Part shown: positions 1-5,583 of the stretch, in pieces
Position numbering within the stretch: the stretch's first letter is position 1
How the letters are laid out: the number at the start of each line of letters is the position of its first letter
Assembly (NCBI GenBank): GCA_002311645.1
Contig: DBYW01000054.1
Coordinates: forward strand, 52,507 to 62,093
Length of the DNA: 9,587 nucleotides
Direction: 5' to 3'
Origin: Bacteroidales bacterium UBA1176
GTDB lineage: Bacteria; Bacteroidota; Bacteroidia; Bacteroidales; WCHB1-69
Notes under the pieces: model-generated
The model's database searches: none
What the model was told of the DNA's origin: nothing
Seen by the model: the letters and a program-made list of their open reading frames with translations, nothing else
Translations under genes and position numbers: made by a program

Positions 1-380
1 ATGTTGAAGTCCTGGTTACGGCGCACGGCGTGGATCAGGTGGTTGCCGCCGATGGCCATGGAGTCACCGTCGCCCATACTCACCCAGACGGAGAGTGCCG
101 GGTTGGCCAGCTTCACGCCCGTGGCGATGGCGCAGGCGCGTCCGTGGATGCTGTGGAAACCGTAGGTGTCCACATAGTAGGGGATACGGGAGGAACAACC
201 GATACCGGAGACCATACAGATGTTCTCCTTCTTGTGGTTGGTCTTCGGGAAGGTGTTCAACAATGCAGCGAGGATGGCGTGGTCGCCGCATCCGGGACAC
301 CATTTCACCATTTGGTCGCTGGTGAAGTCAGCTTTTGTATATTCGCGGTCCGCTTTGGGAACAAAATGTCTTTCTGCCAT
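1..380 (-). CDS. korB: 2-oxoglutarate (2-oxoacid):ferredoxin oxidoreductase, beta subunit, partial
   Basis: This is the thiamine-diphosphate-binding subunit of a 2-oxoacid:ferredoxin oxidoreductase. With the alpha subunit it oxidatively decarboxylates the 2-oxoacid to the acyl-CoA and reduces ferredoxin in the cytoplasm. The first 126 residues are present and the 3' part runs off the left edge. Visible family marks are WCPGCGDH at residues 27-34, the GIGCSSR stretch at 59-65, the HGRA segment at 79-82, and the TPP/Mg-binding MGDGDS motif at 102-107 followed by IGGNH. The start at 378-380 gives the usual short N-terminal lead before the CPGCG cluster; no Shine-Dalgarno is visible. It lies 28 nt downstream of korA and is surely cotranscribed with it. 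Assignment to 2-oxoglutarate rather than pyruvate rests mainly on the partner subunit. The family is seen in sequence; exact substrate is inferred. Confidence 0.93.
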   Translation of the reverse strand, partial: MAERHFVPKADREYTKADFTSDQMVKWCPGCGDHAILAALLNTFPKTNHKKENICMVSGIGCSSRIPYYVDTYGFHSIHGRACAIATGVKLANPALSVWVSMGDGDSMAIGGNHLIHAVRRNQDFN

Positions 381-408
381 ATTGGTATTTTTTAATGGTT
401 TTACTTAA

Positions 409-2259
409 TTATTTGGCAAGCAGTCTTTCGAACTCGGCTTTCAATTCACCCACTTCGAAGGGCAGGCCCATAATCTTGTTGTATTGGGTCATAGGACATT
501 CGGGGTATTGGGTGCGCAGGTAACCGGCGAATTGGCCGTTGTTGAGTTCGCAGACGACAATCTTCTTGTACTTTCTGAGGATGTCGCCGGTGTTCTTGGG
601 AAGCGGGCAAATATAGTTGAAGTGGGTATAGGCCACTTTCTTGCCTTCGATGTTCATCTCCTCCACGGCGAGGGTGAGGGCGCCGGAGGTGCCGCCCCAG
701 CCCACCACGAGCAGGTCGGCGTCGGGGTCGCCGGTCACCTCCTGGTCGGGGATGTAGTTGGCCACACGGTTCACCTTCTCCTGGCGGTTGTGTACCATCA
801 GGGCGTGGTTCTCGGGGTCGGTGCTGAGCGGGCCGTCGGGGCATTTCTCGAGGCCGCCCACACGGTGGCGAAGTCCCTCCATGCCGGGGAGTGCCCACCA
901 GCGTGCGAATTTCTCTTCATCGCGGCGGAACGGACGGTAGTCGGGGTCGTTCGGGGTGGCGAGACGCGGCGTGATGCTCGGCAGGTCGGCCACTTTGGGG
1001 ATGCGGAACAGTTGGGAGCCGTTGCCGAGATAGCCGTCGGTGAGCAAAATGACGGGGGTCATGTGCTCCAAGGCGACCTTGGCGGCGTTGTAGGCCCAGT
1101 AGAAGCAGTTGGCGCTGGAGGATGCGGCCATTACCACGAGAGGAGCCTCGCCGTTACGGCCATAGAGAGCCTGGTTGAGGTCGCTCTGCTCCGTCTTGGT
1201 GGGCAGACCCGTGGAGGGACCGCCACGCTGCACGTCGACCACCACCAAGGGCAGTTCCACCATCACAGCCAGACCGAGAGCCTCGCTCTTGAGGGAGAGG
1301 CCGGGGCCGGAAGTGGAGGTGCAGGCCAGTGCGCCGGCGTAAGAGGCGCCAATGGCAGAACAAATACCGGAGATTTCATCTTCAGCTTGGAACACGCGGG
1401 CACCCAGGGATTTGTGCTTGGCCAGTTCCACCATCACATCCGTGGCCGGAGTGATAGGGTAGGAGCCTAAGAAGAGGCGGCGGCCAGAACGTTCGGAGGC
1501 AGCTAAAAGGCCCCAAGCGGTGGCCACGTTGCCTGTGATGTTGCGGTAGCGGCCCTTCGGCATCTTGTCGGCCTGGGCGATTTCAAATATGTGGGAGTGC
1601 ATCACCTCTAATTTGTCGGCATATTCGTAGCCTTCGGTGAGCACGGCCTTGTTCAGTTTCACCACATCGGGTTTCTTGGCGAACTTGCGCTCCAGATAGG
1701 CGTAGGTCTGATCCAGTTTCTTGTGCGTGGCATAGAAGATGATGCCGAGCGCGAACATGTTGCGGCAGCGGTCTGCTGTCTTCTTGTCGGCGCCCTGCTC
1801 GTTGCCGATGCGTTGGGTGAAAGAGGTGACGGGTGCCTTGATGATGGTGTAAGCACGTTCCATCTCATCCGTGAAAGGATTGTCGTTCTCGGTGTAGCCG
1901 GCCTTGGTCAGCGCTTCGTCGGTGAATGTGTCGATGTCAACAATGATGGTGGCACCTTTCTTGGCCCACTTCATGTTGGATTTCAACGAGGCGGGGTTCA
2001 TCGCGACTAAGATGTCGCACTTGTCACCCGAACTGTAGATGTGGTTGCCCACATGGACCTGGTAACCCGACACGCCCGCGATTGTGTTGTGCGGGGCACG
2101 GATTTCGGCAGGATAGTCAGGGAATGTGGCAATGTCGTTGCCAGTGAGGGCGGAGGCATCGGAGAACAGGGTCCCCGACAACTGCATTCCGTCACCGCTG
2201 TCGCCAGCAAAACGGACGACGATGTCGTCTCTGTTCTGGATTTGTTTGTTTTCTGTCAT
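409..2259 (-). CDS. korA: 2-oxoglutarate:ferredoxin oxidoreductase, fused gamma-alpha subunit
   Basis: This 616-residue cytoplasmic subunit pairs with KorB to convert 2-oxoglutarate and CoA to succinyl-CoA and CO2 with ferredoxin as electron acceptor. Residues about 14-200 form the gamma (CoA-side) domain, starting with the glycine-rich FAGDSGDGMQLSG. The pyrimidine-binding alpha domain begins near residue 240, with YPITPATD at 267-274, QAEDEISG at 291-298 and the STSGPGLSLKSEALG region around 315-329. The block at 344-361 (QRGGPSTGLPTKTEQSDL) followed by YGRNGE is characteristic of KorA-type enzymes. A C-terminal transketolase-like domain carries VVGWGGTSGA near 518-527. The length fits the fused two-subunit form. 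The start at 2259 sits just before the conserved gamma domain. It is the first gene of a korAB operon with its own promoter. A broader 2-oxoacid substrate range cannot be excluded. Confidence 0.95.
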   Translation of the reverse strand: MTENKQIQNRDDIVVRFAGDSGDGMQLSGTLFSDASALTGNDIATFPDYPAEIRAPHNTIAGVSGYQVHVGNHIYSSGDKCDILVAMNPASLKSNMKWAKKGATIIVDIDTFTDEALTKAGYTENDNPFTDEMERAYTIIKAPVTSFTQRIGNEQGADKKTADRCRNMFALGIIFYATHKKLDQTYAYLERKFAKKPDVVKLNKAVLTEGYEYADKLEVMHSHIFEIAQADKMPKGRYRNITGNVATAWGLLAASERSGRRLFLGSYPITPATDVMVELAKHKSLGARVFQAEDEISGICSAIGASYAGALACTSTSGPGLSLKSEALGLAVMVELPLVVVDVQRGGPSTGLPTKTEQSDLNQALYGRNGEAPLVVMAASSSANCFYWAYNAAKVALEHMTPVILLTDGYLGNGSQLFRIPKVADLPSITPRLATPNDPDYRPFRRDEEKFARWWALPGMEGLRHRVGGLEKCPDGPLSTDPENHALMVHNRQEKVNRVANYIPDQEVTGDPDADLLVVGWGGTSGALTLAVEEMNIEGKKVAYTHFNYICPLPKNTGDILRKYKKIVVCELNNGQFAGYLRTQYPECPMTQYNKIMGLPFEVGELKAEFERLLAK

Positions 2260-2351
2260 AGGACGATTGTTTAGTTTTGTATTTTATTTATTTAGTAATC
2301 AATATGTTGTATTGGTTTAGCGTTGGCTTTTCAGCTTTTTCTTTGCGGGGG

Positions 2352-2383
2352 CAAAAGTAATAAAATTACACCCAAAAATCAAA
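2352..2383 (-). promoter_or_regulatory. Bacteroidetes-type promoter for korAB
   Basis: On the minus strand a TACTTTTG box (2352-2359) fits the Bacteroidetes -7 consensus TAnnTTTG. A TTTG (-33 element) at 2380-2383 lies 20 nt upstream, a normal spacing. Transcription would begin near 2345, giving a leader of roughly 85 nt without a Shine-Dalgarno. The short dyad TTTGC-GGGGG-CAAA straddles the predicted start region and may be chance. Confidence 0.65.
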
Positions 2384-2417
2384 TGAAAATATAGTATTAT
2401 TTTTCTTCCTTTTTTTA

Positions 2418-2425
2418 TATTTTTG
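2418..2425 (+). promoter_or_regulatory. Putative -7 box directly upstream of the 245-aa gene
   Basis: TATTTTTG matches the Bacteroidetes TAnnTTTG -7 consensus and ends 7 nt before the ATG at 2433. No clear TTG -33 element is seen at the expected distance (about 2394-2398), so the promoter is supported by the -7 box only. If used, transcription would start at or within a few bases of the ATG. Confidence 0.45.
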
Positions 2426-2432
2426 CCGCCGA

Positions 2433-3170
2433 ATGAAAAGTTATATTGCCACCTCTAAGGAAATTAAAGTAGATGCCATGTCTTCGTTCGGACAGTACAT
2501 CAGTCATGATGTGTTTATGTTCCGTTCGGACAATACTCCCATCCAGATGGCGAGAGATTTGGGGTTGCTGTTTCATTCCAGTTTCCGTTTCCTGGCATCT
2601 GATTTGATAGCCTTGAAAAACGTCGGATTTGAGTGTCCTCTCTTTTTTTCGGTGTTGAATGTGTCAGTGGGGATGAAAGCGGTGCTCATGCCCAATAAGA
2701 TCGTCACGCCTTCCGGGGAGCTTTCTCCCAATGCCGACCCGTTGCTTGGATTTTCGCTTTTTGAGGAATACCGATACTTGTTTAACAAAAAAGGTCGTGG
2801 TGAATTTCCGTGTGATTGGGTTGACTATGACTATTTGTTGTTGCTTCACAGCGACAAAGATTACGATGCTGCAACCGAAGTTCATCGAATTTTGTCTTCA
2901 GACAAAAAATTGCAAGTCCAAGATGCCAGTTCCCTTATGAAAAATGAAGGAAACAAAAAGAAACTGCCCAAAAGTTTGGATTTTTTGCAAAAACTCTTTA
3001 TGGAAACCGACATTATGATGACGAATTTTCAGGAGGCGTGGTTGAAAAAAAAATTGCATGGTGTTGTTTCGATTCCGCGCGAGAATTATTCCTATCGTCG
3101 ATACGATGACAATACACCGTCCTTGATGCCCATGATCAATAGCCCGTTGCTGCGCAGGGAGGATTATTAG
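2433..3170 (+). CDS. Unrecognised protein, 245 aa
   Basis: I do not recognise this protein. It is a plausible real gene: the frame is open for 245 codons, it fills the gap between two opposing genes, and it has a -7 box in front. The product looks cytoplasmic. It has no signal peptide and no convincing membrane helix, with mixed alpha/beta-like hydrophobic segments at about 27-85 and 105-140 (FSLFEEYRYLF, WVDYDYLLLLHS). A lysine-rich linker lies near 168-181 (NEGNKKKLPK) and an arginine/tyrosine-rich tail at 215-245. No catalytic motif is visible. Base composition is clearly more AT-rich than korA or the GH89 gene. The ATG at 2433 is taken because it keeps the full frame; an internal ATG at 2478 (residue 16) is a real alternative, since the -7 box lies only 7 nt from the first one. 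Confidence 0.75.
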   Translation: MKSYIATSKEIKVDAMSSFGQYISHDVFMFRSDNTPIQMARDLGLLFHSSFRFLASDLIALKNVGFECPLFFSVLNVSVGMKAVLMPNKIVTPSGELSPNADPLLGFSLFEEYRYLFNKKGRGEFPCDWVDYDYLLLLHSDKDYDAATEVHRILSSDKKLQVQDASSLMKNEGNKKKLPKSLDFLQKLFMETDIMMTNFQEAWLKKKLHGVVSIPRENYSYRRYDDNTPSLMPMINSPLLRREDY

Positions 3171-3193
3171 GCTTTGTGTAAAAACAGTTGTGA

Positions 3194-4393
3194 TTAATTG
3201 TTGCCGATGCACTTCCTGCATAGTAGCAGTGCCTTGTCCCCGTCTGACAGGGTGGCGCCAAAAATGTAAGTGTTCCCACCGTCTTTCAATTTCAGTGTTT
3301 TTTTTAGTTCTTCCGCGGTGATTGGGAAATTCCTGACGGATACATTGGCCTTGTTGATGTGCTCAGCCACCGACTTTCGGGCATTTTTGCCGAAGGGGAT
3401 GGTTTCTTCGATTCGGAAGACTCGTCCGGGAAAATCGGATAAAAGCGTGTTGTTGCAGTATAGATGGGTGTGGGGGTGCAGTTTCTGGAGATTAAAGCGT
3501 GTGGCAATGCACTTGAAGGCTCCGGCCTTGAGGATGGCGGCGTTGGGCTCGTACAGATAAAGAAGGGGCGCACCGGCCAGTTGGGGCTGGGCAGATGCCT
3601 CCTCTTCCATCGTGAATGTGAAACTTCGGGTCTCGTCCCGCAGGATGTTTGCTGCGATGCAGGTCGTGTCTTTCGACGGTGTGTTATTTGCATCCAAGAG
3701 GAATAGCACCTCTTTGCATTCGCCGTTGACGGCGACCGAATGGATGGCGTGTGTTCCTGGCAACTGTTTGAGAGTGTGTTTGATGTCAATGAGTGGAGAT
3801 AGCTTGACAAGTATACCTTTGCGTGTGTGGGTGCGCAGCTCGTCCAAGCATTCTGTGAGATTTGGGGCGCACTCCTCCAGTGTGACGACGCGGTGCCCGT
3901 GCAGGTCGCGTCGCGACGGATCCACATAGAGCCAGTCCACCATGCCGATATTCGCTATCTGCTCTTCCAGGGTGCCTTGCAGCACTTTGATGTTGTTTAG
4001 TCCGAAAATTTGTGCGTTGTGCTGTGTGATGTCGCAAAGCTCGCTGTTGGGTTCGATGTAGATGCACTGCGAGAAGTGTCGGGAGAAGGCAAAAGTGTCC
4101 ACACCGAAGCCGCCGCTGAGGTCGGCAAGGGAATTGCCCTCCGCCAAACTCGCCTTGTAGCGGGCGGTGGCGGCGGATGAGCATTGCTCTAAAGAAAGGG
4201 TGGCGGGGTATAGAATCCTGTCGTGGGCGTAATGTTCCGGCAATTTTTCCTTGGCTTTTTGGCGCCCCTTGATTTGCTGCAGGGCGAACGGCAAGTTCAC
4301 TTGCGGGTCTTTGCAACCATGCAAGGCCAACTTCCGCACATCATCGTTCTGATGCGCGTGGACAAAAGCCTGTGTCGCCTCGTTGATTTCCAT
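3194..4393 (-). CDS. Class I SAM-dependent methyltransferase, THUMP-like (PG_1098 type)
   Basis: This protein of 399 residues from the chosen start resembles the Bacteroidetes PG_1098-type family: an N-terminal helical part, a Rossmann methyltransferase core, a ferredoxin-like domain and a C-terminal THUMP-like domain. The family is thought to modify RNA, but its target is not known to me. SAM motif I is DLSGGFGVDT (91-100). YIEPN at 112-116 gives the acidic ribose-binding residue at the end of strand 2. DPSRR at 158-162 sits where methyltransferases carry DPPY/NPPY. The conserved tail includes YLYEPNAAILKAGAF (279-293) and the final domain from about 325. The frame extends to an ATG at 4477, but that ATG lies in the loop of the tRNA terminator, and MEINEATQAF at 4393 looks like the family N-terminus. 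It converges with the 245-aa gene, leaving 23 bp between stops. Confidence 0.85.
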   Translation of the reverse strand: MEINEATQAFVHAHQNDDVRKLALHGCKDPQVNLPFALQQIKGRQKAKEKLPEHYAHDRILYPATLSLEQCSSAATARYKASLAEGNSLADLSGGFGVDTFAFSRHFSQCIYIEPNSELCDITQHNAQIFGLNNIKVLQGTLEEQIANIGMVDWLYVDPSRRDLHGHRVVTLEECAPNLTECLDELRTHTRKGILVKLSPLIDIKHTLKQLPGTHAIHSVAVNGECKEVLFLLDANNTPSKDTTCIAANILRDETRSFTFTMEEEASAQPQLAGAPLLYLYEPNAAILKAGAFKCIATRFNLQKLHPHTHLYCNNTLLSDFPGRVFRIEETIPFGKNARKSVAEHINKANVSVRNFPITAEELKKTLKLKDGGNTYIFGATLSDGDKALLLCRKCIGNN

Positions 4394-4460
4394 AGCAAAC
4401 GCTTGTTTCTGCAAGACTTTTCGACGGGTGGTTGCCGTTTGTCTCAATTCTGTATCAATA

Positions 4461-4502
4461 AAAACGCTGAAAACCATATGTTAAATTGATTTTCAGCGTT
4501 TT
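4461..4502 (-). terminator. Hairpin terminator downstream of tRNA-Glu
   Basis: A perfect 13-bp inverted repeat has its left arm AAAACGCTGAAAA at 4461-4473 and right arm TTTTCAGCGTTTT at 4490-4502, with a 16-nt loop. Read on the minus strand, the descending arm ends in a run of T (GCGTTTTTATT), like an intrinsic terminator, 12 nt beyond the tRNA 3' end. The arms begin and end in A/T runs, so it could also work weakly in the other direction. Confidence 0.75.
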
Positions 4503-4514
4503 ACTTCGATTTTG

Positions 4515-4589
4515 TAGCGAGTAGGAGATTCGAACTCCTGATCTTCAGAATGAAAATCTGACGTCCTAGGCCAACTAGACGAACTCGCC
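4515..4589 (-). tRNA. tRNA-Glu (anticodon TTC)
   Basis: The minus strand folds into a complete 75-nt cloverleaf. The acceptor stem pairs GGCGAGT with ACTCGCT, with a G-U wobble at the first pair. The D arm is GTCT/AGGAC, the anticodon stem TCAGA/TCTGA is a perfect 5 bp around loop TTTTCAT, and the T arm AGGAG/CTCCT encloses TTCGAAT. The loop gives anticodon TTC, decoding GAA/GAG. The discriminator base is A, and CCA is not encoded (CAAA follows), so it must be added after transcription. A terminator hairpin follows at once. Confidence 0.96.
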
Positions 4590-4612
4590 ATCAAGTGTCT
4601 TTTTTGACGCGG

Positions 4613-4620
4613 CAAAAATA
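4613..4620 (-). promoter_or_regulatory. Putative -7 box of tRNA-Glu
   Basis: On the minus strand TATTTTTG fits TAnnTTTG and lies 23 nt upstream of the mature tRNA 5' end, so a short 5' leader would be removed by RNase P. No TTG -33 element is present at the usual spacing, so this is a weak call. Readthrough from the upstream 224-aa gene is also possible. Confidence 0.45.
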
Positions 4621-4663
4621 CACTTTTTTCTTTTATCTCCGTTTTTCTCGATGCAAAAAAATC

Positions 4664-5338
4664 CTATGCCTCGTCTTTGTCTTGTTCAAATCTGAATCCC
4701 AGACGTTTAGCAGTTCTGATGTTGTTCTGATCCTCGATTTGGAGCATGTCGTTTACCGAAATTATCTTCGTTTCCTCGTAGTCCGGAACCAACAAATCGA
4801 AGTTTATGGTGTAAGTTATCGCGGATTTGAGTATCTCCTTGACGGACTCCTTGTCGATTTTGTTGCTGCTGAAATTGTTCAGCACTTGGGCTAACTCGCG
4901 TTTGCCCTCGATATAATAGTGGCCGTCCTTGTTGATGAGAATACGGCCTATCATGTAACCCAGGTCGTTGATTCTGTTGTACTTGAATGAGTCTCCAAGG
5001 AAATTGAAGATTTGGATCATGCCGCAATAGGAGCGGGTTTTATCCTCTTTGATGTAGGGCGTGCGCATCACTTCGTGATCGCGTGAGAACTCGAAAATGT
5101 TGCTGTGCATCAGGAACACCAGTACGTCGCCGGCGAATTTGAGTTGGAACTGGTATTGCGTTTTGTTGTCGTAGCGCACGGGAATGTCCTCGTGGTCGTC
5201 TGCATAGTTGACGCGATAGAAATCTTCGAAGCTCTTGGCGCATTCTTTGAAAAGCTGCATCGTCTCCAATGTGATGGTGAAGATGTCTTGCTTGAGTTGT
5301 CCTTTGGTAATCAATAGATTACATAATGAATCGTCCAT
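4664..5338 (-). CDS. Unrecognised cytoplasmic protein, 224 aa
   Basis: I cannot name this protein. It is acidic and soluble, without signal peptide or membrane helix. The first 45 residues look helical (LITKGQLKQDIFTITLETMQLFKE). A beta-rich middle part follows, with QYQFQLKFAGDVLVFLMHSN at 61-80, then a tyrosine- and glycine-containing segment (SYCGMIQIFNFLGDSFKYNRINDLGYMIGRI, about 103-133) and a short beta hairpin at HYYIEGK (140-146). The C-terminal part appears helical and ends in an acidic DKDEA. No catalytic motif is visible. The start is supported by a well-formed -7 box about 25 nt upstream of the ATG. It reads toward tRNA-Glu, 74 nt away. The even spread of hydrophobic and charged residues and the dedicated promoter argue for a real gene. 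Confidence 0.8.
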   Translation of the reverse strand: MDDSLCNLLITKGQLKQDIFTITLETMQLFKECAKSFEDFYRVNYADDHEDIPVRYDNKTQYQFQLKFAGDVLVFLMHSNIFEFSRDHEVMRTPYIKEDKTRSYCGMIQIFNFLGDSFKYNRINDLGYMIGRILINKDGHYYIEGKRELAQVLNNFSSNKIDKESVKEILKSAITYTINFDLLVPDYEETKIISVNDMLQIEDQNNIRTAKRLGFRFEQDKDEA

Positions 5339-5363
5339 GTGTTGTCTTGTTGGAATTAGAGTG

Positions 5364-5371
5364 CAAAGATA
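5364..5371 (-). promoter_or_regulatory. -7 box upstream of the 224-aa gene
   Basis: The minus strand has TATCTTTG followed by CA, a typical Bacteroidetes -7 element (TAnnTTTG), 25 nt before the ATG at 5338. An A/T run lies just upstream, but no TTG -33 element is found at 19-21 nt. The leader is short and lacks a Shine-Dalgarno. Confidence 0.6.
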
Positions 5372-5468
5372 AAAAAAAAGTGAATGGGGGCTGTTGAAAT
5401 AAAATATGAGGTAACATTCGATATGTGCTTTACTTTTCGAATTATCCCTTTGAATCTTGTAATATCTT

Positions 5469-5526
5469 TTCTGTGTTTTTCTGCGAGTTCTGCGGGCGTT
5501 TTATTTCCCCGCAGATTTCCGCAGAT
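5469..5526. repeat. TTCTGCG/CGCAGAT nested inverted repeat (hairpin)
   Basis: Three TTCTGYG units start at 5469, 5479 and 5488, and two inverted CGCAGAT units start at 5510 and 5520, all spaced about 10 nt. TCTGCGGG (5489-5496) pairs with CCCGCAGA (5508-5515) around an 11-nt T-rich loop. TCTGCG (5480-5485) pairs with CGCAGA (5520-5525), extending the stem after a small internal loop. It lies 58 nt beyond the stop codon of the GH89 gene and could act as a transcript end or RNA-stabilising hairpin. The modular look suggests a dispersed intergenic element, which one window cannot prove. The rest of the 5339-5583 gap shows only the -7 box listed separately. Confidence 0.7.
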
Positions 5527-5583
5527 TATCACTCCATTTTTTTTGCAAGACTATAAGGGATAATTTTGTTACTTTTGTGTTTA

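Noticed and set aside
30..395. A 121-codon plus-strand open frame at the left edge.
   Set aside because: The opposite strand encodes the conserved KorB N-terminus with CPGCG and GDGDS motifs, so this frame is a shadow.
484..1470. A 328-codon plus-strand open frame.
   Set aside because: It is antisense to korA, rich in Gly, Val, His and Ala with no domain, and is explained by korA codon bias.
4394..4477. An N-terminal extension of 28 residues for the methyltransferase.
   Set aside because: It begins inside the tRNA terminator loop, and the extension lacks family-like features.
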